Shown here: positions 33,461 through 42,338 of the stretch, in pieces
Position numbering within the stretch: the first letter of the stretch is position 1
Layout: every line of letters begins with the position of its first letter
Assembly: GCA_963769605.1 (NCBI GenBank)
Contig: CAVYML010000009.1
Coordinates: 620,001-684,000 of the forward strand
Length of the DNA stretch: 64,000 bases
Direction: 5' to 3'
Source: Fen-1254 sp963769605
GTDB taxonomy: Bacteria; Bacteroidota; Ignavibacteria; UBA10030
Notes under the pieces: model-generated
Databases searched by the model: none
What the model was told of the DNA's origin: nothing
The model's input: the letters and a program-made list of their open reading frames with translations, nothing else
Translations under genes and position numbers: made by a program

Positions 33461-34952
33461 CCCAGATTTGTCATTACAATAACATTTCTAATGACCGCCA
33501 ATAGAAAATAATCATATAAAACGTTATAATGAAACAGGTTGGGGAATAAAAAGAAGTGCTCGGAGGAATAAAATCAGAGTAAGCAAAGAAGACAAGCCAA
33601 TGGAACTGAAGATAGAGTATACGGACAAAGAACTGACGCCGTGGGGCGGCATGGTATTGATGCGGGAGTTGATCGAACGGACCGGGATCAACGAAGCGCT
33701 GGCGAAAGTGGGTCTTCCAGTGCAAAGATCAAACCGAGGATACGATCCGATACAGTTGATCAATAATTTTTGGGTAAGCCTCTAGAGTGGAGCAAGCCGG
33801 TATGAACATTTGGAGGTAACCCGACAGGATGAGGTGATAAGGAAGATATTTGGCTGGAAGAAAATGGCAGGACATAAAGCATTCCAGCGGTATTTTAAGA
33901 AATTCACACAAGAGAAGAACAATCAAGTATTCACGAAACTATCACAATGGTTTTACCGGCAGATGCAATTTGATAATTACACATTAGATGTAGACTCGAC
34001 AATCTTGACGCGTTACGGGAATCAAGAAGGAGCGATGAAGGGCTATAATCCGACAAAGCCCGGACGGAACAGTCATCATCCGTTGATAGCGTTTATTGCA
34101 GAAGCGAGAATGGCGGTGAACTTTTGGCTTCGTAGTGGGAACAGCTATACATCGAACAACTTTTTAAATTTCCTTGAGAATACCTTTGAGAGATTAGGCG
34201 GCAAGATCATAGGCCTCTTCAGAGCCGACAGTGGTTTTTTTGATAAAAAGATACTGGAATACTTAGAAAACAAGGCAAAACCGATCAATTATGTAATTGC
34301 GGCAAAATTCTACGGGCCATTGAAATTGGCTATAGCGCAAGAGAAGAACTACCAGCCAGCGGGTGATGGTGTAGAAATCGGAGAGACGATGTATCAAAGT
34401 GTTGAATGGGGAAAGGCGCGCAGAATGGTAATTGTAAGACAAGAGATCGCGCTTCGCCCGAAGGCCACGGGGAAGCAGTTACGATTATTCGGAGACGAAG
34501 GAATCTATAAAAATTATCGTTACAGTTGTTTTGTTACGAACCTGACATTACCGGCAAAAGCGGTATGGGATTTGTACAGAAACAGAGCTGATGCAGAGAA
34601 CAGAATAAAAGAGTTGAAGGAAGATTTTGGAGTCGATAGTTTTGCTGTTCAAGATTTCTATGCTACTGAGGCAGCCTTAAACTTTGTGGTGATGGGTTAT
34701 AACTTGATGAGTTTGTTCCGCCAAGTTGTTCTGCAATCGAAACAAGAGTTCCAATTAAAAACTTTACGCTACAGAGTGTTTGCCATTGGATCATACATCG
34801 TAAAAAATGGAAATGAACGGATACTCAAACTTGCTCTGGCGATGAATCGACGTAAATGGTTTGATGGGCTTTGGGAAAATGCCAAGCTTATGAGTGGGCC
34901 ATTTGTGGTCGATTCCGTCTGAGGTTCTTGAGGTTCTAATGACAAATCCGGG
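33461..34952 (+). mobile_element. Complete IS1380-family insertion sequence
   Basis: 1492 bp. The left end CCCAGATTTGTCATTA (33461-33476) and the right end (34937-34952, reverse complement CCCGGATTTGTCATTA) match at 15 of 16 positions. Both sides are flanked by the 5-bp duplication TTTAT (33456-33460 and 34953-34957), so the insertion is intact and probably not old. It carries a single transposase frame interrupted by an amber codon. Confidence 0.9.
33600..34922 (+). pseudogene. IS1380-family transposase with in-frame amber codon
   Basis: One reading frame of 440 codons, broken only by TAG at 33783-33785; the same frame continues without shift (SGASRYEHLEVTRQDEVIRK). The N-terminal part (MELKIEYTDKELTPWGG) and the catalytic core are both typical: first Asp in LDVDSTILTRYG, second in LFRADSGFFDKK, Glu in RADAENRIKELKEDFG. 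In relatives the interrupted position is usually a tryptophan before xGA, so a single TGG to TAG change explains the stop. It could be inactive, suppressed, or trans-complemented by an intact copy elsewhere. Downstream reinitiation would lack the N-terminal 70 residues. Confidence 0.85.
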
Positions 34953-35143
34953 TTTATATATCGATCTTAAACTAATTCGCGGGATGTTTCACAGGATCCC
35001 TTGCGAATCAAGATTTGCATTTCCGATACAAATTTAAACACATTTTGTTCTGGCCATTTAAAGGAGAAATTATGTAAAATTATAAATTCGTAATGAGATG
35101 ATAACCTTTGCTTCACATCATTTAAGCTATTGGGGGAATTAAA

Positions 35144-36640
35144 ATGAATAAACATTGTCTCTTCAAAGTCTTCGGCATCTTGTTGAGCTTCTTTCTCTTC
35201 GCCGGCTGTGCGAGCATCATGCAAAATCCCGACACTCATACGGCAGTAAAACCAAATGAGTTCGGAAAGAAATATTCGCCGCAAGAACTGAAGAGCGATT
35301 TGAATTTCTTCATAAGCACTCTCAATGATGTTCATCCGAACCCATACACATGCGCATCGAAATTCGAAATCGATTCTCTGCATCGTTTCCTTGAACAAGA
35401 ATTAACGGTTCCAATGACGAGAGCGGAATTTTATTTTAAAATTGCGCCCCTTGTTGCACGAATCGGAGACGGCCATACAAGCATCGGTCCGCCGGATGAA
35501 GAATACGTTTACTACCGGCATCAGCAAAAGGGCGTTGCTTTTCCGTTCAACATCGACTATGATACACTGTCGGGAATGACCATCACTCGAAATTACTCCG
35601 GAGATTCAACTCCTGCAATCGGCGACCGGATCGTATCTATCAACAGCCGCTCAGCGGATTCCCTTTTTCTTTTTTATCTGAAAGGATTCAGCGGAGAACG
35701 AATGGTATTCCGTGTACGGCGGTGCATCGAACGTTTCCGGAGCCTTCTTTGGCTCGACGGTATCAATTCCCCTTACAATATCGTAATACGAAAATACGAT
35801 ACTCAAAAACAAATTGCGGAATATGTGAAGGGTGTTGCTCTCCAAGATGTCCTGAAAACTGATTCTTTGCTGACATCACGGAGCATGATGTTGCCCGATT
35901 TTAGTTTTAAACGGCTGCAAGACAACATCGGGTACATTGATTTTCGTTCTATGGAGGATTTAACGGGATTCAAAAAATTCCTATCGGCGACCTTTGAAGA
36001 CATTCATGCAAATCCTGTCCGGGGCCTCGTGATTGATCTGCGCAAAAATACAGGCGGGAACTCTCAGCTTGGCGAAGAGCTTCTCCCCTTTCTTACAGAT
36101 TCATCCTACAGGATGTTTGCCCGCTTCGGGCATAAAATGAGCGCACAATTAAAGACATACAAACGGCAAGCAATACCGTGGTGGATTCGATGGTTCCCGC
36201 TGACATGGGTGAGTTCAGAAGCCAAAGGGCTTTTCAGCGTAGAGGATGGGGAAATAGTTGTCGATACGATGACCGCCGAACCTCCTGAAAATAATTCATT
36301 GCGATATAAAGGCAAAACATGTTTTCTGATCGGATCCGTAACATTTTCAAGTGCAACGAATCTTGCAAACACAGTTGGCGATTACAAGCTTGCGACATTG
36401 ATCGGCGAGGAAACCGGAGGTATTCCGAATACTTTTGGAGATTATTATCCATTCGACTTGCCAGATACAAAGCTTGAAGTTTGTGTCTCCTCCGCTTTTT
36501 ATGTCAGGGCCAACGGAAACACTGCAGATCGCAGGGGAGTAATTCCCGACATCGAGGTTCGCGGAAATGAAAAAGATATGCGTTCCGGAAAAGACACGGT
36601 ACTGGAACGAGCAAAGCAATGGATACTCGAGGGGAAATAA
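35144..36640 (+). CDS. S41-family peptidase, predicted lipoprotein
   Basis: 498 residues with a lipoprotein signal peptide (FGILLSFFLFAGC, Cys as lipidation site). The tail-specific protease core is in the C-terminal half: GLVIDLRKNTGGNSQLGEELLPFL, then GKTCFLIGSVTFSSATNLANTVGDYK with the nucleophile serine, and GEETGGIPNTFGDYYPFDLP. The N-terminal 200 residues form the tricorn-like/PDZ part (GRIGDGHTSIGPP, GDRIVSINSRSADSLF). Probably anchored facing the periplasm, where it may degrade or trim unknown proteins. It is the first gene after the IS element and the start of a loose series of single genes. Confidence 0.9.
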   Translation: MNKHCLFKVFGILLSFFLFAGCASIMQNPDTHTAVKPNEFGKKYSPQELKSDLNFFISTLNDVHPNPYTCASKFEIDSLHRFLEQELTVPMTRAEFYFKIAPLVARIGDGHTSIGPPDEEYVYYRHQQKGVAFPFNIDYDTLSGMTITRNYSGDSTPAIGDRIVSINSRSADSLFLFYLKGFSGERMVFRVRRCIERFRSLLWLDGINSPYNIVIRKYDTQKQIAEYVKGVALQDVLKTDSLLTSRSMMLPDFSFKRLQDNIGYIDFRSMEDLTGFKKFLSATFEDIHANPVRGLVIDLRKNTGGNSQLGEELLPFLTDSSYRMFARFGHKMSAQLKTYKRQAIPWWIRWFPLTWVSSEAKGLFSVEDGEIVVDTMTAEPPENNSLRYKGKTCFLIGSVTFSSATNLANTVGDYKLATLIGEETGGIPNTFGDYYPFDLPDTKLEVCVSSAFYVRANGNTADRRGVIPDIEVRGNEKDMRSGKDTVLERAKQWILEGK

Positions 36641-36652
36641 ATTGAAAAGCGG

Positions 36653-37483
36653 ATGGAAACTGTGACTAAAAAAATCAATGTGAAGCTTGGGAAACTGCAG
36701 GAAACTCTTTTATTGCCTTTATGGGGAAGAGCCGTCGAAACGCAAAAAACCGATCCAAAATTGATCGATAGGATGGCCGTCGAAATTGTAGATCTGATAG
36801 ACTATGATTTTTCTATAATAGCTGAAAACATCAGCCCGATAAGCCGGTTTGCATGGATAGCTCGGAGCCTCCATGTCGATAGAACAATTTTTGAATTCAT
36901 AAAAATTTTTCCCGGAGCCGCGATTGTCAATATCGGCTGCGGTCTGGATACGACTTTTAACCGAATAGACAACGGCCGGATCATGTTCTACGATCTCGAC
37001 CTGCCGGATGTTATCGATTTGCGGAAATATTTTTTTACGGAAAATGAAAGGAGAAAAACTATCTCGTGCTCTTTCCTTGAAAAGAAATGGCTCTCCGAAT
37101 TACGGGTCAAAGACGGCCTCCTCTTTATTGCGGCAGGGATTTTTTATTATTTTAACGAACATCAAATAAAAGATTTCTTCACTTCAATAGCCGGCCTTTT
37201 CCCCGGTTCTGAAATATTTTTTGATTCAGCTTCGCCACTGGGAGTAAAGATTGCAAATGAAAAGGTTATTAAAAACGGCGGAATGGATAATACTGCAATT
37301 CTCAAATGGGGACTAAAAAGTGCGAAACCGATCGAACAATGGGACAGGAAAATCCGGGTAGTTGAAGAATATCCTATGTTTAAAGGAATGAAAGAAGGAC
37401 TCTCTTTGAAAATGAAATATGGATTATGGATGTCGGATGTATTAAACATTATGTCTATGGTTCACATAAGAATCGACAATTAA
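36653..37483 (+). CDS. Leucine-carboxyl-methyltransferase-like (PPM1/TcmP) methyltransferase
   Basis: SAM-dependent O-methyltransferase of 276 residues. The SAM motif is AAIVNIGCGLDTTFNRI near residue 88, followed by FYDLDLPDVIDLRK near 109 and LFIAAGIFYYFNEHQIKDFF near 160, the classical order of the LCM/TcmP group. Members methylate carboxyl groups of small molecules or polyketides as well as protein ends; the substrate here is unknown. It is 12 bases after the S41 gene. It is A/T-rich in codon use compared with the housekeeping genes, as are the next genes, hinting at acquisition. Confidence 0.85.
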   Translation: METVTKKINVKLGKLQETLLLPLWGRAVETQKTDPKLIDRMAVEIVDLIDYDFSIIAENISPISRFAWIARSLHVDRTIFEFIKIFPGAAIVNIGCGLDTTFNRIDNGRIMFYDLDLPDVIDLRKYFFTENERRKTISCSFLEKKWLSELRVKDGLLFIAAGIFYYFNEHQIKDFFTSIAGLFPGSEIFFDSASPLGVKIANEKVIKNGGMDNTAILKWGLKSAKPIEQWDRKIRVVEEYPMFKGMKEGLSLKMKYGLWMSDVLNIMSMVHIRIDN

Positions 37484-37571
37484 AAAATGAACATCGGGCT
37501 GCCATCCTGGGCATCCGGCTGAACGGACCAAAAGACAAACCGGGCACGCATAAGACGGAGAACGGAGAAGT

Positions 37572-38141
37572 ATGAACACGAAATTGATGATCATTATAGG
37601 ATTTTCGTATATCTACGGATTCTTTGAGTTGTTTATGAATTTTAAACAGCGTCATAAAAAGAATGTTGCCTATTCAGGAGATAAAGGAAGTTTAAGATTA
37701 TTAACCATTCTCATTGCAGCCGGATACCTGTTCTCATTTTCAATCGGCGCAACAACCATAGGCAGGATTTATCATTGGGATACTTTTTTTGCAATCGGAA
37801 GCGTACTGGTTCTCATCGGGTTGACAATAAGAATAAAGTCGATATTGACTCTTAAACAATATTTTACATATTCAGTGGCAAAAATCGAAAACCATAAAAT
37901 AATCGAATCAGGAATGTATAAGAGCATCAGACATCCTGGATATTTGGGACAGATCGTTATTTTTATCGGAATTTCGACTTCTATGTCGAATTGGTTGTCA
38001 ATAGTACTGATGATGATACCGATTGCCCTCGGATATGGATATCGAATCGAGGTTGAAGAAAGATTTATGACTGAACAAATGGGAGAATATTATTTAAATT
38101 ATAAAAATCGGACGAAGAGACTCATTCCGATGATCTATTAA
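37572..38141 (+). CDS. Isoprenylcysteine-methyltransferase-like membrane protein
   Basis: 189-residue integral membrane protein of the ICMT/PEMT-like family (DUF1295/NnrU-related group). Four to five hydrophobic helices are visible: IIIGFSYIYGFFELFMNF, LLTILIAAGYLFSFSIGATTI, TFFAIGSVLVLIGLTIRI and LGQIVIFIGISTSMSNWLSIV. The SAM-binding signature is SGMYKSIRHPGYLGQIVIFIG followed by YRIEVEERFMTEQMGEYYLNYKNRTKRLIP, which fits the family well. In bacteria the substrate is unknown, often an isoprenoid-like thiol or lipid. SD GGAG lies about 7 bases upstream of the start. Confidence 0.88.
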   Translation: MNTKLMIIIGFSYIYGFFELFMNFKQRHKKNVAYSGDKGSLRLLTILIAAGYLFSFSIGATTIGRIYHWDTFFAIGSVLVLIGLTIRIKSILTLKQYFTYSVAKIENHKIIESGMYKSIRHPGYLGQIVIFIGISTSMSNWLSIVLMMIPIALGYGYRIEVEERFMTEQMGEYYLNYKNRTKRLIPMIY

Positions 38142-38258
38142 ATATATCCTGCCACAGAAAAGATCGAAGGCAATTCACCGCAGAGCGGATATTGTTTATA
38201 CAATGAAGAGTTGAAAAATAAAACCGCATGTGCCGCTTGCGTAAAGGAGATAATTAAA

Positions 38259-38615
38259 GTGGACCAAAATATAAAAACAAAATATCACCATATCGGCATT
38301 CCTGTAAATAAACCTATCGAAGGGGAAGTATATTTGAAGGATTATAAGATTTACCATTACGGCTATGAGAACAACGAATATGGAATCGAATGGATGCGAT
38401 ACGAAAAAGACTGCCCGTTGCCCGAGATTGTCAAGACAATACCTCATGTCGCCTTTGAAGTCGAAGACGTGTATGAAGCGATTAAGGGGAAAAAAGTAAT
38501 CATAGAGCCCAATAGTCCTTCAGAAGAAAATGTCGTTGCTTTTATTGAAGAAAACGGCGCTCCCATCGAGTTCATTCAGATTGAAAAGAAAAAGAGCGGC
38601 GATGTCTGCACATAG
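38259..38615 (+). CDS. VOC (glyoxalase/bleomycin-resistance fold) protein
   Basis: Small vicinal-oxygen-chelate protein. The GTG at 38259 with AAAGGAG 9 bases upstream is the likely start, giving 118 residues; an ATG 16 codons earlier would add a cysteine-containing segment (ACAACVKE) and has no good site. Two beta-alpha-beta modules are visible: KYHHIGIPVN at the start with a metal-ligand His, and IPHVAFEVEDVYEAIKGKKV, ending in GAPIEFIQIEK with a possible ligand Glu. The product may be a metal-dependent isomerase, dioxygenase or drug-binding protein. Its place beside DinB-like genes suggests a detoxification setting, only as inference. Confidence 0.75.
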   Translation: MDQNIKTKYHHIGIPVNKPIEGEVYLKDYKIYHYGYENNEYGIEWMRYEKDCPLPEIVKTIPHVAFEVEDVYEAIKGKKVIIEPNSPSEENVVAFIEENGAPIEFIQIEKKKSGDVCT

Positions 38616-38754
38616 AAAAGAATTGCAATCCGTTCCAACTTCCGGCAACAGCTCGTGAATGCGAAATATTAAAAAAGAATAAACAGAAAAAAGTCGATAG
38701 AATAAAAATTGCAGATGCATAGAGTCTGCCGTTGTTTCCACAAAAGGAGTCCCT

Positions 38755-39177
38755 ATGGAAATGGCATGTTTGAATGACAAGAATATATATCCAGACGATG
38801 AAGTGTTAGCCCTGCATCTCGGCAGTGCGAAAAAGGCATGGGATTCATTTATGGATTTACTGAAAACCGATTATCCCCTCCTTTCGACAGAGTGGAGATA
38901 TTATAACGACGGAAAAAGATGGTTGTGTAAAACAACAAAAAAGACAAAAACAATTTGCTGGATATCCGTATGGGAAAAATTCTTTAGAGTAACCTTCTAT
39001 TTCGGCAAGAAGGCCGAAGAGGCCATAAATAATAGCGCGCTGGATGAAAAATTGAAAGCACAATTTTTAAACTACGAGGGAAAGCTCAAAATCAGGCCCA
39101 TTACAATATTCGTAAAAAAGAAATCGGATTTGAAAATATTAATGACCTTGATAGAGCTAAAAGAAAAAACCAAATAA
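38755..39177 (+). CDS. DUF3788-like protein
   Basis: 140-residue soluble protein resembling the DUF3788 family: it has AKKAWDSFMDLLKTDYPLLSTEWRYYNDGKRWLCKTTKKTKTICWISVWEKFFRVTFYFGKKAEEAI in the expected order. The fold resembles small YdhG/DUF1801-type domains; function is unknown throughout. Preceded by AAAGGAG about 8 bases before the ATG. It belongs to the row of solitary plus-strand genes following the IS element, each with its own gap. Confidence 0.75.
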   Translation: MEMACLNDKNIYPDDEVLALHLGSAKKAWDSFMDLLKTDYPLLSTEWRYYNDGKRWLCKTTKKTKTICWISVWEKFFRVTFYFGKKAEEAINNSALDEKLKAQFLNYEGKLKIRPITIFVKKKSDLKILMTLIELKEKTK

Positions 39178-39260
39178 ATATAATCTCTCAATGGTACGAT
39201 TCTCTGTATCAATGCATCTGCATAAGAGTGAATGCATGAGTGAAAGGATGAAGAATTTAT

Positions 39261-39761
39261 ATGAAAGATGCAATCTCATCACAGTATGATGCATCGCTCA
39301 AGATGCTGAAAGAGGCTATCATCAAATGCCCGCCGCGTATGTGGAACGACAGCGATTACAAAAACAGGTTCTGGCACATTTCATATCATGTCCTCTTTTA
39401 CACATATATGTACTTGCAGGAATCCGAAGCTCAGTTTGTACCATGGCACAAGCATAGGAACAATTACCAATTCATGGGACCTCTTCCCTGGCCGCCGCAT
39501 ACGATACCGGAGATCGGAAATCCTTACAGTAAGGAAGACATTCTCGAATACTTCGACCTTTGCCGGAGACAGGTCGAAGAGAAAGTCCCGTTGATGGACT
39601 TCAACGCCGAGTCCGGATTTTACTGGCTGCCGTTTAAGAAATTTGAACTCCAGATCTATAACATTCGGCATATTCAACATCATGCCGGGGCGCTCATCGA
39701 CCGCTTGCGCACAATTGAAGATATTGGAATCGACTGGGCTGCGGCGAAACCCCGCTCTTGA
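39261..39761 (+). CDS. DinB-like four-helix protein
   Basis: 166 residues of the DinB/YfiT-like four-helix bundle type. The family metal triad is plausible from FWHISYHVLFYTYMYL near residue 35 and NIRHIQHHAGALIDRLR near 135. DinB-like proteins include bacillithiol or mycothiol S-transferases and damage-inducible proteins of unknown activity; a specific thiol cofactor cannot be concluded. Long aromatic-rich middle (PWPPHTIPEIGNPYSKEDILEYF) is typical of the Bacteroidota versions. It stands alone with 83 bases before and nearly 300 after. Confidence 0.8.
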   Translation: MKDAISSQYDASLKMLKEAIIKCPPRMWNDSDYKNRFWHISYHVLFYTYMYLQESEAQFVPWHKHRNNYQFMGPLPWPPHTIPEIGNPYSKEDILEYFDLCRRQVEEKVPLMDFNAESGFYWLPFKKFELQIYNIRHIQHHAGALIDRLRTIEDIGIDWAAAKPRS

Positions 39762-40058
39762 TAAAATAAACGAGATCATTTTTTTGCCTTGATTCTGATT
39801 GAGAAAAATCGTAATTATTTAATCAGGTATGAATAATTCGACAGTATTCTTACAGAAGACTGTCCGGATTATACTTTAACATTCTATCAAAAATTTTAGC
39901 ACAGTATTTTCAACCGTCTTTCAGGATAGATCGCATATGAGCGTGACTCATTGAAGAGAATGAATGAAATTTTCAATTTAAACCGCAAACGACTGCGCTT
40001 AAGAACATCATTGAAATAATATGAATACTGCTTCCCTCAAGAAGGACGTCATTCCACC

Positions 40059-40571
40059 ATGACAGCAATCCCGTTTGATGTCAATGACAAAAAACTTCGA
40101 GAAACATTTTTTAATCAAAACATCATCGATTGCATGGCCTCTTTAGCCGGGGATGCTCATCCCCTCTGGGGTAAAATGACATCGCAGAATATGATCGAGC
40201 ATCTTGTTTGGGCATTTGAATGCTCAACCGGCAGACTCGAACTTCCCTGCCGGACTCCGGAGAACCTCATCGAGCGGGTAAAAAGAATCCTCTATGACCA
40301 ACGGCCTATGCCTCATGATTTTAGGAATCCCTTGCTTGGCGAGAACCCGCCTCCTTATCAGTTCTCCACCTTAACCGATGCGAAGGCGGCTTTATGCACT
40401 GAAATCACTCGCTTCGTCGATCATTTCCTCAAACAGCCGAATGCGATTCATGTTCATCCTATCTTCGGTCTTCTTGGAGCGGAAGAATGGCATCGGGCTC
40501 AATTCAAGCATTGTTATCATCATTTGCAGCAATTCGGACTTATCTGCCCATTCGAGAATGTTTCCATATGA
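40059..40571 (+). CDS. DUF1569-like (DinB superfamily) protein
   Basis: 170-residue protein with the pattern of the DUF1569 group, a DinB-superfamily branch: LAGDAHPLWGKMTSQNMIEHLVWAFE near residue 28 and HPIFGLLGAEEWHRAQFKHCYHHLQQFGL at the end, which supply the three conserved histidines. Function unknown. In some aromatic degraders a related domain is annotated beside phenylacetate genes, but none are here. Second DinB-type gene within 1 kb of the first, though the two are only distantly similar. Confidence 0.72.
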   Translation: MTAIPFDVNDKKLRETFFNQNIIDCMASLAGDAHPLWGKMTSQNMIEHLVWAFECSTGRLELPCRTPENLIERVKRILYDQRPMPHDFRNPLLGENPPPYQFSTLTDAKAALCTEITRFVDHFLKQPNAIHVHPIFGLLGAEEWHRAQFKHCYHHLQQFGLICPFENVSI

Positions 40572-40673
40572 ACAACGGATTGACTATAAATGAAGAAAAC
40601 GACAAAGCTGTGTTGCATCCATTTTGCGCCGCTTTGTATGCCCGCAAAAAGTCGGATATCACATGAATGAATT

Positions 40674-41237
40674 ATGAAACGACTATCTTTTCAATCGCAA
40701 GAAGATTTCAGAAGCTGGCTGTCTGAAAATCATTCGGACAGAGAACCGATCTGGATAGAATATTATAAATACGGCCGGAAAGGAATCAATTATACTGAAT
40801 CTTTAGAGGAAGCGCTTTGCTTCGGCTGGATCGATTCCCTCATTAAAAAAATCGACGAACGGATTTACCTTAGAAGATTCTCTCACCGGAATGACAAGAG
40901 CAAATGGTCAAAGGTCAACAAAGACCTTGTTGTGAAATTGACGAAAGAAAAGAAAATGACTAAATACGGCCTTGAGAAAGTTAAAGCTGCAAAGATAAAC
41001 GGAGCATGGGATGGTGAAAATACAGAATTAGCGCCCGGCGAAAAAAACAAAATGGTCGATGAGTTCCTTGAAGTCATTAAAAGCAATGCAAAAATGTGTA
41101 AATTATTCGTCAAGAAAAGCGCTAGAATGAAGCAGATTATTGCCGCTTATTACTCCGACGCAAAAACGGAAGAAACCCGCAAACGAAGGATAAAACGAAT
41201 ATCCGGTTTTTTACAAGGCAAAATAAGCATTTTATAA
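40674..41237 (+). CDS. YdeI/OmpD-associated family protein
   Basis: 187 residues matching the YdeI-type group: QSQEDFRSWLSENH, then EPIWIEYYKYGRKGINYTESLEEALCFGWIDSLIKKIDERIYLRRFSHRNDKSKWSKVNKD. The C-terminal region (SARMKQIIAAYYSDAKTEETRKRRIKRI) is also typical. Members are annotated as bacteriocin-protection or OmpD-associated proteins, but no biochemical function is established. Very lysine-rich. It belongs to the accessory series and lies 29 bases before a methyltransferase gene. Confidence 0.85.
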   Translation: MKRLSFQSQEDFRSWLSENHSDREPIWIEYYKYGRKGINYTESLEEALCFGWIDSLIKKIDERIYLRRFSHRNDKSKWSKVNKDLVVKLTKEKKMTKYGLEKVKAAKINGAWDGENTELAPGEKNKMVDEFLEVIKSNAKMCKLFVKKSARMKQIIAAYYSDAKTEETRKRRIKRISGFLQGKISIL

Positions 41238-41266
41238 AATAATCCGCTGAAACTTAAAATTAGAAT

Positions 41267-42031
41267 ATGGATATTAACGACAGTATAAATCGAACAAGAA
41301 CCGAGTTCAACAAAGCTCTCTTCAATCAGGACTACACAAAAATCATATCGGACGATACGCAGCTCACCATGCTAATCGATATGATGGAACCCGGGCCGAA
41401 TAAATCTTTTCTCGATCTGGGAACCGGAAACGGGTATGTCGCTTTTGAACTTGCGAAGAGATATAATTCGGCAAATGTCGTCGGAATCGATATAGCGGAA
41501 AAAGCTGTAAGGAATAATAGAAAGATCGCCAAAGAGGAAGGACTCGAAAATCTGAGTTTCGATGTTTATGACGGGGTGACTTTTCCCTATCCTGGATCTA
41601 TATTCGACGGAATTATAAGCCGATACGCCATTCATCATTTCCCGGATCTCAACAAGACCGTAAATAACATTTATAAATTGCTTAAAGATCATGGAGTGCT
41701 CGTAATTTCAGATCCCGCTCCGGATAATCAGGACGTCGAGCGGGAAATCGATAAATTCATGCGGCTGAAAAACGACGGTCATATAAAGCTTTATACGTTG
41801 GATGAATTAAAATATATTTTCGAAAACAACAATCTAATATTCGATCATGTCGAGTATTCAGGTATTACCTTCCCTCGAGAAATGAACAAACATTATCAGA
41901 AATGGGCGACCGGTCTTTCAATGATTTTAAAAAAACAGTACAAATTAAGAATTGAGACCGATCAGATTTTTCTAACATTGAAAGTACTCAATGCGGTTTT
42001 CAAGAAGAACAGCCGACGATCCTGCGGTTAA
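41267..42031 (+). CDS. Class I SAM-dependent methyltransferase
   Basis: 254 residues with motif I FLDLGTGNGYVAFELAKRY near residue 45, motif II VVGIDIAEKAVRNNRK and motif III FDGIISRYAIHHFPDLNKTV, as in small-molecule methyltransferases of the UbiE/Methyltransf_11 type. Substrate unknown. No quinone or antibiotic biosynthesis gene is near. The gene is A/T-rich like its neighbours and has no clear ribosome-binding site in front of the ATG. It may be translated with the YdeI-like gene upstream. Confidence 0.88.
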   Translation: MDINDSINRTRTEFNKALFNQDYTKIISDDTQLTMLIDMMEPGPNKSFLDLGTGNGYVAFELAKRYNSANVVGIDIAEKAVRNNRKIAKEEGLENLSFDVYDGVTFPYPGSIFDGIISRYAIHHFPDLNKTVNNIYKLLKDHGVLVISDPAPDNQDVEREIDKFMRLKNDGHIKLYTLDELKYIFENNNLIFDHVEYSGITFPREMNKHYQKWATGLSMILKKQYKLRIETDQIFLTLKVLNAVFKKNSRRSCG

Positions 42032-42338
42032 ATGATAATTGAAAGATCTGTCCCCGCTACCATATATGCATTTATTATATGTGCCTGCATTCCTTCTACT
42101 GACCCGACTTAAAAATGATCCTCTCAGCCGTGTTGTTGACTCTCACAGATAATCGCATGCCGTCCGTGAATGCTTCTTTTCGAACGCCAGTTCGTTCTGC
42201 CAAGAATCATGATGCCGGTAGTCAGCATACTGATTTATGATTATCGATAACTGTTTTTAGTTTCCGCAATTATGAAACAAAATCCAAGAGAAAAGCGTAT
42301 AACAAACCAAATCAAGATTCAACACAATGGAGTCGGTA
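42032..42338. other. Gap without visible gene
   Basis: 307 bases between the methyltransferase and the NTN-hydrolase gene. No convincing short gene, terminator or repeat was seen; only GGAG in front of the downstream start. Confidence 0.5.

Noticed and set aside
33810..34922. Separate shorter transposase gene
   Set aside because: It is in the same frame as the upstream part and is only separated by one amber codon; the catalytic domain is continuous with the N-terminal segment in the family.
38211..38258. N-terminal cysteine extension of the VOC protein
   Set aside because: The GTG at 38259 has an AAAGGAG site, whereas the earlier ATG has none; the extension is probably not translated.
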